Positions 24,331-33,865 of a stretch of DNA of 64,000 nucleotides are shown one piece after another (position 1 is the stretch's first letter; every line of letters begins with the position of its first letter). The stretch comes from JAXGMQ01 sp040768585 (GTDB lineage: Bacteria; Caldisericota; Caldisericia; JAAYUI01). The stretch spans positions 1,240,001 through 1,304,000 of the forward strand of contig JAXGMQ010000001.1 of NCBI GenBank assembly GCA_040768585.1. Reading direction: 5' to 3'. The notes below the pieces were generated by a model that was not told where the DNA came from, did no database searches, and worked only from the letters and a program-made list of their open reading frames with translations. A program made the position numbers and the translations under genes.

Positions 24331-26172
24331 TTATGGCTGATACGTTATCGTCACCGTTTTACTCTCCTGAATCCACCCTACCACAGCGTCAAACGCTTCG
24401 GCGATGAATCTGATTGGAACAAAGGTCCTGTCGTTTTTGATTTCAGATGAGGTGTCAAAGGTCAAAATCTCCGGAGGACTGCCGGCAACGCTGATGTCAA
24501 GCACGTTTGTTCCTATGCAGTGGTTGATGATGGTGTCCCCCAGCGTGATGACAACCAAAGCCTTGTCGGTGCAGCCATACTTGTCATAGTCGACCTTTGG
24601 GCCAAAGGACTCAGAGATTGCACGAAGCGGCACCATGGTACGGTCGTTTTTGATGTATGGTGGGTGGTCGAGTGTGACATCCCAGCTCGCGCTTCCACGC
24701 TGCATCTTCATTGTGGCATTGCCTATTTGCAAGTTTGCGATAAATGGCTGTGGCACAATATAGTAGGAGATTGTGACCCGATAGATTGCGGTTGGTGTCG
24801 TGAGGGTTACTGTGGTGTAGTACCTTCCCTCCTCGTCCCCTTCGCTCTCAAGCGTCACCTCGTAGGTTTGCTCAGCGCCTGGCTCGATGCTTGTCTCCAT
24901 TGGATGAACGGCAACGAGTGGGCTTTCAGAGCGTGCTGAAATCTTGATTGCACCAGGGGAGTCGATGGGATTTTTAACAGTGAATGTTCCCTTGGCAACC
25001 TCACCTGTCGGAACATGACCAAGGTCGACAGTGTCGGGTTCGATTGTGATATTCCAAAGCTGCCTGAAGCTCAATGAGTTGGCACCCGACACAACAAGTC
25101 CTTTGTCAAGCAGCACTATCGGGTGGTTGACCTTGCCGGAGGTTGAATCCGCCCAGAGAAACTCACCGTCTGTGATTTTGTGTGCGCCCAATGCTCCGCC
25201 CTCTGTGCCAAAGAACACAATCTCATCAGTTGTAGATATTGCTGTTACCGGAGTACTCACATCAACCGCCCACACAAGCTCATCCGCATCATAACAGCAG
25301 AGCTTGTTGGTTGTGCCAACGAACAGCCTCCCGTCAATCTCCTGGTTCTGGCTCGTGATAGATGTTGCGCAGGTGGCGTTTCCAGCCAGGTTGATATCAA
25401 ACTCTGTCTCGCCCTGGTATCTCATGACTTTGTTGTTGAAACAGAGGTTGACAAAACCAGTGTTCTGGTTGGGTTGAATCGCCCTATCCTGAGCAAGTGT
25501 CAGTTTTGAATCAAGTATCTCACCCGTCTTTGGGTTGAGCGTGAACAGTTTGCCAAGACCATTGAGCTGCATGAGTCCCTGGTTTGTGACAATCGGAGAG
25601 GTGTAAAGTGGTGCGTCAAGGTCGGCAGAGAATTTCTCATGAAGGTCTGGAGTCAGAAGATAGAGGAAACCTGAGGTCGATGCAACCAGCACATCACTCC
25701 CTAAAATCACAGGAGCTGCCTCAATTCTGTGGGCAACACTAAAGCGGTTTTTGAGCTCTCCTGTTTTGATATCGATTGACACAACAGATCCATTGTCGTC
25801 GGTGAAGATGGCTCTTCCAGCAACAACAGCTGGTGGGGCAAGTACTTTGCCCGGCATCTGGACAATCCACTCTCTCTCGCCGCTCTCAAGTGAGAAACAA
25901 ACGGCCTGCTTTGCAACACCGAGGAAAATCTGATCACCTGTCACAACCGCCGCTGTGGTATCACTGAGCGTGTGACTCCAGGCAACTTGGGGAGCGCCTT
26001 CCGGGATAAATACATTGGCGTTGCAATTGCCTCTACTATCTGGATAAGCCTGAGGCCACTGCAAGTCAAAACTCGAGGCGCTGTTTTTCAGGTGAGGAAC
26101 ACAGAACGAAAAAAACACAACAAGACACAAGGCGGCAACTTTTGCAAAACCCCAAACGCTAACTTTTCTCAT
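24331..26172 (-). CDS. secreted beta-propeller protein with CuAO-N domain
   Basis: 613 aa. A signal peptide is followed by PQQ-like blades (CFSLESGEREWIVQMP, SIDIKTGELKNRF, TLNPKTGEILDS) through about residue 365, then an ASH/MSP-like beta-sandwich (VDLGHVPTGEVAKGTFTV), then a C-terminal CuAO-N-type domain with two NDRT-MVPLR / NDRT-FVPIR halves. It is built as a surface display protein. A clear promoter stands 6 nt before the ATG (26179-26207), so the mRNA would be leaderless. The last codons are duplicated as a dead fragment at 23265. Confidence 0.72.
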   Translation of the reverse strand: MRKVSVWGFAKVAALCLVVFFSFCVPHLKNSASSFDLQWPQAYPDSRGNCNANVFIPEGAPQVAWSHTLSDTTAAVVTGDQIFLGVAKQAVCFSLESGEREWIVQMPGKVLAPPAVVAGRAIFTDDNGSVVSIDIKTGELKNRFSVAHRIEAAPVILGSDVLVASTSGFLYLLTPDLHEKFSADLDAPLYTSPIVTNQGLMQLNGLGKLFTLNPKTGEILDSKLTLAQDRAIQPNQNTGFVNLCFNNKVMRYQGETEFDINLAGNATCATSITSQNQEIDGRLFVGTTNKLCCYDADELVWAVDVSTPVTAISTTDEIVFFGTEGGALGAHKITDGEFLWADSTSGKVNHPIVLLDKGLVVSGANSLSFRQLWNITIEPDTVDLGHVPTGEVAKGTFTVKNPIDSPGAIKISARSESPLVAVHPMETSIEPGAEQTYEVTLESEGDEEGRYYTTVTLTTPTAIYRVTISYYIVPQPFIANLQIGNATMKMQRGSASWDVTLDHPPYIKNDRTMVPLRAISESFGPKVDYDKYGCTDKALVVITLGDTIINHCIGTNVLDISVAGSPPEILTFDTSSEIKNDRTFVPIRFIAEAFDAVVGWIQESKTVTITYQP

Positions 26173-26178
26173 GTGCTG

Positions 26179-26207
26179 ATTCTATTTGCCAACACTTCAT
26201 GATTCAA
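26179..26207 (-). promoter_or_regulatory. promoter of the propeller gene, leaderless
   Basis: On the minus strand TTGAAT (26207-26202), 17 nt, TAGAAT (26184-26179). The ATG follows after only 6 nt, with no room for a Shine-Dalgarno. Confidence 0.55.
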
Positions 26208-26294
26208 TAATCGACTATGTCAGGTTGTCAAGAAATCGTCTCCGTTTTGCGGGTTTATTACTGCATCTTGCGTAATTATTTCTGGTTTTTTGTT

Positions 26295-26516
26295 TTACCT
26301 TCTTTTCTTCCTGTGTTTTTTGCTTATGTCATAGCGAATGATAAAACCACTTATGACAAGTGATGCAACAAGAAGAACAGCTGCTGCGACATAGAGTGGG
26401 ATAGATCTCAGATTGGCAACTGAATTGACCGACTCGACTAAAACACCTGCAAAAAGCAGAACAAACGCCCAGATTGTATTTCTGCTTCTCTCCCTATCGT
26501 TTCTTACGATGAGCAT
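26295..26516 (-). CDS. small two-TM membrane protein
   Basis: 73 aa with two hydrophobic helices (residues about 14-31 and 40-60) and a very basic tail (RYDISKKHRKKRR) predicted to be cytoplasmic. AGGAG lies 9 nt before the ATG. It is divergent from the YbjQ-like gene. No family assigned. Confidence 0.5.
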   Translation of the reverse strand: MLIVRNDRERSRNTIWAFVLLFAGVLVESVNSVANLRSIPLYVAAAVLLVASLVISGFIIRYDISKKHRKKRR

Positions 26517-26673
26517 GTCTCTTGTCTCCTGTTATTGAAACCATGTCTTGTTCCAATACTCCAAAGGTCATACTACGCCTGGTTTTATGGATTGCAATTC
26601 CTTTGAATTGGACTGTTTTGGACATAGAATTGTTTTGGTTTTGTGTGGAAAAATCGAAGGAGGCATCAAAACA

Positions 26674-27180
26674 ATGGGAATTTTTGATTCAAGAGAAGAA
26701 AGAGAAGAGCGAATTGAGAAGGAAAAGCTCGAATTTGAAAAGAAAATCGAAGCAAAAAGAAAGCTCATAAGCGAGATGGATAAGATAAAGGTCTCAACGA
26801 CGGATATCAGAAAAAACTATGAGGTGATAGGTCCAGTTCATTTCAACATCATAAACAATAGCGTGCTTGCCAATCCCATGTCAAATCTCTTCTCAAGCTA
26901 TGAGAAGTCGAGACCCGAGATAGCAGATGCCAGCGTCAAAGCCTCTACACTGAATGGGTGGAGCAGCATCTACGGTCGAATGTGTCATGATCTGTCTGAT
27001 TATGACAAGGCTTTCTACGTTTGCGTGCAGGAGCTGAAAAAGAGAGCCTTTTTGCTCGGGGCGAATGCCGTAATTGGTATGAGCTATAAAATGGAGTTTT
27101 ATGCTGATTCAAGCTCATACTCGTACATGCAGATGTGTGGTACTGCGATAAGGATTACGGAGGACGATCTTTTTGAGTAG
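26674..27180 (+). CDS. YbjQ/UPF0145-like protein
   Basis: 168 aa from the ATG at 26674, preceded by AAGGAGG; longer frames upstream have no support. A charged coiled-coil N-terminus (EEREERIEKEKLEFEKKIEA) precedes a domain ending LLGANAVIGMSYKME...GTAIRI, the hallmark of the YbjQ/heavy-metal-binding fold that forms pentameric rings. The metal-binding idea comes from the family name and is not proven here. It is cytoplasmic. Its neighbours give no functional clue. Confidence 0.6.
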   Translation: MGIFDSREEREERIEKEKLEFEKKIEAKRKLISEMDKIKVSTTDIRKNYEVIGPVHFNIINNSVLANPMSNLFSSYEKSRPEIADASVKASTLNGWSSIYGRMCHDLSDYDKAFYVCVQELKKRAFLLGANAVIGMSYKMEFYADSSSYSYMQMCGTAIRITEDDLFE

Positions 27181-27593
27181 TTGTTAAATCTAGTCTAGCC
27201 CTCAAATCTACAAACGGCGACAGTGAGAAACTGCAATTCATCCCAACCGAGTGGTTGAAACCCATGTGCAGGTTCGCGTTGATTATGAAGTACGGGAGTG
27301 GATGTATACCACGAACTACATTTGGATTTAACATTAATGCATCTTATATGGTAGATGTTTGTGTGTGGTATTATAGGTGATAAATACCCTTGAGTTAAGT
27401 TTACCTTCACTGTTTTGCTTTTTTATCAAGTCGGTGAATCAATGTGAATAAATTTATGAAAAATTTTATAATTATGATATTATTACATCAGAATAGTTGT
27501 ATTGTGTATAAGGGGTTATATAATCAACGCAAATTCATTAAGCCACACCATGTTGGTATGGATGGAGTGTGGTTGAAAAAGAGAGAATTCACA
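27181..27593. other. intergenic region without clear features
   Basis: About 400 bp. It holds the possible start of a longer frame of the next gene (from 27444) but no ribosome site. No promoter, repeat or RNA structure stood out. Confidence 0.35.
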
Positions 27594-28412
27594 ATGAGGA
27601 TAAACTACACGCCAATCATTCTTCCCTTCATATGCATGTCCGTGCTATTCATTGCACAGATTCTGTTTATTATATTCATCGGCACCAACGGCTATGGCAG
27701 TACGTTCACGATCGTGTCTCTGCCGTCTGATTTAGCTCTGTTCATCGCCGCTGTTTATTCGGTGTGGCTCATTAAGATCCTGCCGCCAGATTTGATGGAG
27801 AGAAAATTCTGGGTCTGGGTTTCAACAGCCCTGTTTGCCTATTCGATTGGTGTTCTTCTCCGCATGTACGTCCTCACGCTTTTTTCAGGTGCCGAAGTCA
27901 TAATCTCATACGTCCAGTTTCTCTACATTGCATCGATGGTTATCGTCGTGTTAGCAATAGCCAAACTCATAAACGATCTGGGTGTGCCAATTGGCGCTAG
28001 AGTCAAGAGGTGGCTTTTCTTACTTGGAATACTGCTCTGTGTTGCTCTGTTTTGTGTCTTCATCCCCCAAATTATGTCCGGCGATTTAGAAATCGTTGTC
28101 ATTCTGACTTCATCTGTTATATCCATTCTATGTGCCCTAATAGTTCCTCTGGCGATAATGCTCCATCTGAGTATTGGGAGGGGAGTACTGAGAATTCCTT
28201 TCTTCTACATTATGTTGGCGGCTCCAATGCTTGCCACACAGACATCAGCACTCGTGTTCATGAATGTCAAGGGACTCCCAAACGCGACACTTCAACCCCA
28301 CTTCATAATACCATACATGTTGTTCTGCACCTTTGTACTGATTGCAATGTCAACGAGAGCCCATATCGCAAAAATGTTGGACAAGGGAGTTGATGGCAGT
28401 CATAGGCTTTGA
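27594..28412 (+). CDS. seven-TM membrane protein
   Basis: 272 aa from the ATG at 27594, where the first membrane helix begins properly (MRINYTPIILPFICM); an upstream ATG at 27444 would add a polar 50-residue extension. About seven hydrophobic segments, spaced like 7TM sensor modules of bacterial signalling proteins, but with no output domain attached. Function unknown. It is convergent with the MFS exporter. Confidence 0.5.
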   Translation: MRINYTPIILPFICMSVLFIAQILFIIFIGTNGYGSTFTIVSLPSDLALFIAAVYSVWLIKILPPDLMERKFWVWVSTALFAYSIGVLLRMYVLTLFSGAEVIISYVQFLYIASMVIVVLAIAKLINDLGVPIGARVKRWLFLLGILLCVALFCVFIPQIMSGDLEIVVILTSSVISILCALIVPLAIMLHLSIGRGVLRIPFFYIMLAAPMLATQTSALVFMNVKGLPNATLQPHFIIPYMLFCTFVLIAMSTRAHIAKMLDKGVDGSHRL

Positions 28413-28463
28413 TTCCTCGACTGATTGCTAGAGTGGTCATAAAATCAGCTTAGGATATCCAAC

Positions 28464-29768
28464 CTAGAAGTCTAAATCCTTTTCCTTTGCGGACATAAAC
28501 AGTTTCGTGGCAGGATATATGCCACTTGCCAGAAGCGTTCCGTAGAGTGCGATAAAGGCAGTGGGCAGAGTGAAGATGGATACAAGGAAGCCGACAAGCA
28601 GGTTTCCGATTGGTTTGAGTCCCATCATAGACAATGAGAAAAACCCCATCATCCTGCCGGCAAAGTGTCTGTGCACGAGTACCGGTAGGATGCTTCTACC
28701 CAAACTGTTCTGGTGAGTTATTGTGAAACCGAACATGGCGAAGCAGAGCATTATGATGGGCAACCATCCTGTGATGATGGCAAGCGTTATCAATAGACCT
28801 ACAATGGGAAGCGCAACGGCAGTTAGTGAGAAAATCTTGACAGGTTTGCCAAAACCAGCCTTGAAGGAGAGCAGGATTGCTCCGATGAACGCTCCTGCGC
28901 CAACAGATGCTTCTACAAATCCGTACCCAATAGAATCCAGGTGAAGAATGTCTTTTGCGATGTACGGCATAAGCATCTGAACTCCATAGCCTAGAATCGC
29001 AGCGGTCGAGATTATCGCTAGGACAAGCATAGGCTTTTCTTGCTTGAATACATATTTTGCGCTTTCGCCATACTGCCCCAGAATACTTCCGCTTCGCTTC
29101 ACACAAACCTGGTCGGTGCGAAGAATAGAGAGGATGAAAACAAAGGGAAGCGACAGGGAGAACGAAATGACAAACACGAGAGCCGGATTGAAATTGAGAA
29201 TCAATCCAGCAACGATGGTGCCAACGATTCTTCCGATGTTCATAACGGTTGACGAAAATCCCGCAGCGCTAACCATTTTCTCAGGACCGACCAAGTCCAT
29301 GAGTAGCGTGAGTTTTGCGGGGAATTGCATCGCTGTGGCTGCGCCCTCAATTGTTGCCAGAATCACGATGTTTGCGAAAGAGACTGTGTTTGTGACGATA
29401 AGCAGTGCCATCACAAGGTGGGTTAAGGCTCTTATTGATTGGAAAATCATGACTATTTTCCTGCGGTCGTAGCAGTCGGCAATTGAGGTGGCGAACGGAG
29501 ACAACACAAGGTAGGGCAGAGAGGCAAAAAAGGTGAGGATTCCGAGCGCTTCGGCTGAACTGAGCATCGGGCTTCCAGAAACCGTTTGGGGTTGTTGAAT
29601 GATAAGATTTGCAAGCCACTTGTGAGCGCTGATAAACATCCACGCCCCAGGAATCCATATCGCCTGCCCCAGGATGTAGAGTCTGAATTTTTTCGACCTC
29701 AGGGCCGGTATTCCAAGTCCAGCTCTTTTTATTAGGACGAATGGATTAAAGCCGTTTCCTTGTGGCAT
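28464..29768 (-). CDS. MFS exporter
   Basis: 434 aa with about 12 transmembrane segments. The family loop between TM2 and TM3 reads SIADCYDRRKIVM, a variant of GxLaDrxxRR, and the general look is of the EntS/MFS_3 exporter group. Its substrate is unknown; drug or siderophore export are common in the group. The C-terminus is cytoplasmic and short. The gene stands alone between unrelated genes. Confidence 0.75.
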   Translation of the reverse strand: MPQGNGFNPFVLIKRAGLGIPALRSKKFRLYILGQAIWIPGAWMFISAHKWLANLIIQQPQTVSGSPMLSSAEALGILTFFASLPYLVLSPFATSIADCYDRRKIVMIFQSIRALTHLVMALLIVTNTVSFANIVILATIEGAATAMQFPAKLTLLMDLVGPEKMVSAAGFSSTVMNIGRIVGTIVAGLILNFNPALVFVISFSLSLPFVFILSILRTDQVCVKRSGSILGQYGESAKYVFKQEKPMLVLAIISTAAILGYGVQMLMPYIAKDILHLDSIGYGFVEASVGAGAFIGAILLSFKAGFGKPVKIFSLTAVALPIVGLLITLAIITGWLPIIMLCFAMFGFTITHQNSLGRSILPVLVHRHFAGRMMGFFSLSMMGLKPIGNLLVGFLVSIFTLPTAFIALYGTLLASGIYPATKLFMSAKEKDLDF

Positions 29769-29983
29769 GAGTTCATATGATAGGAGCCAATATCAATTTT
29801 AAAAGGAATTTTATGGTTTACCGATATTGAAAAAGAAATGCTCTGCTTAAACAAATATTTTACAAATCATACTTTCGTCGCCCTTTGTTGTTTGCCTCTT
29901 TGTTGCAATAATGAAGGTAGTCGGTTGCGGTGTTTGTGGAGTTTTGTGCGAGAAAGGCATTTATTTGATTGTGGGTTTTTTGT

Positions 29984-30059
29984 AAGAATGGGGGTGTGAT
30001 GTGAGAAGTGGCAGGAATTATTTGGTGTTGTTACTCATCATGATTTTTGCTGTGCCTGT
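29984..30059 (+). repeat. 76-bp direct repeat, copy 1
   Basis: Identical by eye to 31909-31984. It includes the ribosome site (GGGGGTG), the GTG start and the signal-peptide codons of the paralogous genes at 30001 and 31926. It marks a recent duplication or gene conversion. Confidence 0.8.
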
Positions 30060-31890
30060 CTTTGTTTTTGGTGACTCGTCAGATGGTGTCATAACACTCC
30101 AAATCGGCAGCAAAACAGCTACCGTTGGTGGGGTTAATGTCGAACTTGACGCTGAACCCATCGTCCATAACAGCAGGACAATGGTGCCACTCCGCTTTAT
30201 TGCCGATGCCTTCGGTGCAGCCACAAGCTGGGATGGAGAGACGAGGACAGTAACAATTGAGCCAAACGAGCCAAAGATTGCGCGTCCAAACATTATTGAG
30301 CGTGATTTCCTGGAGATTTTAAAGAAAGCTCAAAAGAGTGTCAAATTCGCAGCCAAAAGTTTTATGCAGTGGGGTTATGCTCTTGAGGATGCAGCCGCAA
30401 ATGGTGTACAGGTACAATTGCTTGTTGAGTTTAACCACGACACAGAGCTATTTCTTGAGAGCATCAAAGTATCGGAGAACCTTGAGATAAAGCTTTGTTG
30501 TCAGTCTGAGATAATCGATAATGAGTTTGCAATAATCGATGATGAATATGTTTTCTATGGCGGGAGTAACATGTTTTCTTACTGGGAGAACAACCCCAGA
30601 TTGTCAAATGTGTTATTGATAGAGAATGCTTCATTGGCCAAGAGTTTATCCATCAGTTTTGGCTTTATCTGGGACGAACTCCCACCAATCTGTGCTAAGG
30701 GATTTCTGCTTCCAACTGATATCTTGTGGGAAACAAAGGATAATTTCATCAAAGAAGTTTATGACATGTCAATAACAGATGACAGCGGTACGCTTGTGGT
30801 CGCAATCGCAAATGATTTAAGCGACACAATAAAGACACTGTGTATTGACACTGATAATGGCGAGAAACGTTGCAAGATTGTGACGGCGAATCGGTATTAT
30901 CAAGGTTTTGCTTGTGGCAACAGTGTTATCTACGGTGCGTGTAAGCTCGATGGTAGCGTTGACCTTACAATGATAAATCCTGCGACAGGGGAAAAGTTGT
31001 GGAAATACAACATCAATAAACCCATTAAATATGAAAAGGGCAAGACAACTGATCAAAATAGAGCTGTACACGTCTGGGGGGATAGAGTTGTTGTCGGAAC
31101 TGAAGATGGTTTTGATATGATTGATTTAGAGTCTGGCGACTTTATAAGCTCATATGAAAAACCAGGATTTCTCCCATATGCTGTAACTGGGTGTGAGAAA
31201 TCAAGCAAAGAAGGGCTTATGCTGCTGCAAGAGAAGGATAATCAGCTTGTTGTAGGTTGTTTGGAATACAATTTTGATGACAGCTTTCGATACTCTGAAT
31301 TTGAATTTGAAGTCAAAAGTGATGAACAACTCAAAGATGGAGAAAAGAGGTATTTGATAGACTGTCACAAGGGCAAGGTTGCAGTTTCATCTGTAAGTGA
31401 TGGGAAAACTCAGATAAATATCCTGAGTCCGTTTTTTGATTGTAGAGATTATCCTGATGTTCACACAATTTCTGGAGAACTTGTCGACCTTGAGCTTACA
31501 AGTCGATATGTTTTCTATACTAATATTCTTGTGAGGACAAATCCTCAAACTTATCATTTTGTAAGCTACGATTTAAAATCTAATCAGACGACTCAATCGT
31601 GGTTAGACAAGCTTCCGTATATTATTGGTTTTGACGATGTTCCAAATCATAGCATGCTGCTTGCCGGGTCAGAAAATGAAATGGTGTGTTTTGAGGTTAT
31701 CTATGGTCTGCTAGCACCAAACAGCGACGGAAGATACGCTGATTATCTATGGGCAAAGGACATAAAAGCCAAGATGTCAGTAAACTCAGAAACTGTACTC
31801 TACGATGCAAGAAAACAGGAATATTATTTTGTCGTAGAGAGCAATTCAGACAGTCCAACATATGAGCTTGTGAAATATGGTTGTAGATAA
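30001..31890 (+). CDS. surface protein: CuAO-N domain, degenerate PLD domain, propeller
   Basis: 629 aa from GTG. The signal peptide is followed by a CuAO-N-type domain (residues about 31-88, NSRTMVPLRFIADAFGA) and then about 125 residues that align with PLD domains. The segment DNEFAIIDDEY...YGGSN (173-190) matches the HKD region, but the His and Lys are D173 and E175, so it cannot catalyse. From about 235 onward there are PQQ-like blades (INPATGEKLWKYNI, MIDLESGDFISS). It is probably an extracellular binding protein using a dead PLD fold. The gene downstream is a tandem paralogue. Confidence 0.7.
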   Translation: MRSGRNYLVLLLIMIFAVPVFVFGDSSDGVITLQIGSKTATVGGVNVELDAEPIVHNSRTMVPLRFIADAFGAATSWDGETRTVTIEPNEPKIARPNIIERDFLEILKKAQKSVKFAAKSFMQWGYALEDAAANGVQVQLLVEFNHDTELFLESIKVSENLEIKLCCQSEIIDNEFAIIDDEYVFYGGSNMFSYWENNPRLSNVLLIENASLAKSLSISFGFIWDELPPICAKGFLLPTDILWETKDNFIKEVYDMSITDDSGTLVVAIANDLSDTIKTLCIDTDNGEKRCKIVTANRYYQGFACGNSVIYGACKLDGSVDLTMINPATGEKLWKYNINKPIKYEKGKTTDQNRAVHVWGDRVVVGTEDGFDMIDLESGDFISSYEKPGFLPYAVTGCEKSSKEGLMLLQEKDNQLVVGCLEYNFDDSFRYSEFEFEVKSDEQLKDGEKRYLIDCHKGKVAVSSVSDGKTQINILSPFFDCRDYPDVHTISGELVDLELTSRYVFYTNILVRTNPQTYHFVSYDLKSNQTTQSWLDKLPYIIGFDDVPNHSMLLAGSENEMVCFEVIYGLLAPNSDGRYADYLWAKDIKAKMSVNSETVLYDARKQEYYFVVESNSDSPTYELVKYGCR

Positions 31891-31908
31891 TTATGTTGTA
31901 TTTGAAAA

Positions 31909-31984
31909 AAGAATGGGGGTGTGATGTGAGAAGTGGCAGGAATTATTTGGTGTTGTTACTCATCATGATTTTTGCTGTGCCTGT
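31909..31984 (+). repeat. 76-bp direct repeat, copy 2
   Basis: Second copy of 29984-30059, carrying the ribosome site, GTG start and signal-peptide codons of the gene at 31926. Confidence 0.8.
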
Positions 31985-33776
31985 GCTCGTTTTTGGCGAC
32001 TCATCAGGTGGTATAATAGAACTCCAAATCGGCAGCAAAACAGCTACCGTTGATGGAGTTGAAGTTGAGCTTGACACTGAGCCAATAATCCATAACGGCA
32101 GAACCATGGTGCCAATCAGATTCATTGCTGATGCCTTCGGTGCAGTCACAAGCTGGGATGGAGAGACGAAGACTGTCACAATTGAGCCAAACGAGCCAAA
32201 ACTGCTTGATTCTGAAGCGGTAACCCAGGAGTTGATTGAAGCGATTGGCGAAGCAAAAATCAGTCTAAGACTGCTAGTTAGAAATGAAGTAGATGAGAGC
32301 ATCGCCGAATCTATAAAATCCCTTGTCTCAAGGGGTAACAAAGCACGTCTTATCCTGAGCTCCTCGGCCGAGAATAGAAGCCTTTTCAAAGAAAACACAA
32401 ACCCCAACCTGCAAATCAAGTGGGCTTGTGAGCAGGAGTTGCCAGAGAGTGAGTATGTGATAATCAATGACAGTACCATTTTCGTGGGTAACAGCTCCAT
32501 TTTTGGCTCTCCGGAAAACCAAGTTGACCCAAACATCATCAAGTATTCAAGCAGCAATCTGGCAAAGCAGTACACAGCCAAATTCGACACCCTCTGGGCA
32601 AGTGTCGAGGGTGACTGTATTCCAGGCTTTCCAGAGCCAACAAAGCTTGTGTGGAGAGCAGATTGGGAGATGATGCACGGTTATACCCACGTTTATTCAA
32701 TGTCACTTACAACCAATGATGTCATAGTTGTTGTGTTGCCTGCTGGATTCGGCAAGAATATCAGAGCTGAATATTATGATACAAACTCAGGAAAGCTACT
32801 TGGTGAATTAGAAACCCTAAACAAATACTATTATGCTGTTATCTATGAAGATTTTATTATCTATGGCCATGAAAATGAAGATAAAACAATAACAATAAAC
32901 AAGTTCAACCCGAGAACGGGGCAAATCGCTTGGACATATGATGTTGGTGAACCCATCAAACAAATCTACAATGAAGCGACAGACTCATTCAACGCTATTC
33001 ATGTGTGGGGAGATGAGTATCTTCTTTTGGGGAAGGTTGACGGTTCTGACCTGATTAATATTGAATCAGGTGAGTTGACCAGAACTATTGAAACAGGCGA
33101 TAGCTTTCCATTTGCAGTCACTAGCGACAAACTGCTTACATTGTTTGTACAAGAGAACTCTACCGGTTTGACTGTCTATGATATCAATGGAGAAGTGCTT
33201 TGGGCAAATAAACTTGGTGGCATTATCTACACAGATAGATTTGAACGCAAGACTGTTGTACCATTAAACAATAATGAAGATTACATGTTTCTCCACACCT
33301 ACACAAAGGACGGAGAAGGGGACCACTTGATTGACTTGAATACTGGCAAGGATGTTTGGTATGATGGACCAACAAATTTGAGGCCAAATTCTCTTATGAC
33401 CGATGATTATCTGTTTGTGTCAAATGTCGGAGTCAACAGAAGGTGGGAGTATGGTCATTTCTGTCTTGATATCAAAACCATGCAAGATGTCACATCAGCT
33501 CGTTCTTATGAAGGAAGTGGTGGACATCTTGGACTAATTATAGGTTATAAGGATGGTCAGGTATTGTTGGGTAGTGGAGGAATATTAATATCTCGAAGTG
33601 TGCAAAATGGAGCAATAGACCTGGCTAATCACGTCTGGCATAAGTTGATTGGCACCATTATACCTCAAGGTGGTGGTGTTTTGTATGATGAGAAAAACCA
33701 CTGCTACTATATGATTGAAGAAGGATACTTTTATAGAGATGCACCAGGCCTGCTAAAATACACCTGCGACAAATAA
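31926..33776 (+). CDS. surface protein paralogue: CuAO-N, degenerate PLD, propeller
   Basis: 616 aa from GTG at 31926, chosen because the start region is identical to that of the gene at 30001; an ATG at 31893 is less likely. It has the same domain order. The PLD-like motif is even more decayed: SEYVIINDSTIFVGNSS, where H, K, D and the final Asn are E, E, N and S. Propeller blades include FNPRTGQIAWTYD and LINIESGELTRTI. The N-terminal 95 residues are nearly identical to the paralogue, while the rest has diverged strongly, so the 5' ends may be kept alike by gene conversion. Confidence 0.7.
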   Translation: MRSGRNYLVLLLIMIFAVPVLVFGDSSGGIIELQIGSKTATVDGVEVELDTEPIIHNGRTMVPIRFIADAFGAVTSWDGETKTVTIEPNEPKLLDSEAVTQELIEAIGEAKISLRLLVRNEVDESIAESIKSLVSRGNKARLILSSSAENRSLFKENTNPNLQIKWACEQELPESEYVIINDSTIFVGNSSIFGSPENQVDPNIIKYSSSNLAKQYTAKFDTLWASVEGDCIPGFPEPTKLVWRADWEMMHGYTHVYSMSLTTNDVIVVVLPAGFGKNIRAEYYDTNSGKLLGELETLNKYYYAVIYEDFIIYGHENEDKTITINKFNPRTGQIAWTYDVGEPIKQIYNEATDSFNAIHVWGDEYLLLGKVDGSDLINIESGELTRTIETGDSFPFAVTSDKLLTLFVQENSTGLTVYDINGEVLWANKLGGIIYTDRFERKTVVPLNNNEDYMFLHTYTKDGEGDHLIDLNTGKDVWYDGPTNLRPNSLMTDDYLFVSNVGVNRRWEYGHFCLDIKTMQDVTSARSYEGSGGHLGLIIGYKDGQVLLGSGGILISRSVQNGAIDLANHVWHKLIGTIIPQGGGVLYDEKNHCYYMIEEGYFYRDAPGLLKYTCDK

Positions 33777-33865
33777 CCACAGACCCAAAACTAGGCGTAA
33801 ATTGATCGGTGTATTTGTGTTTAGTGATTCTGTTTTGAGATGGTGATGATTGGTCCTTGAGTCTA

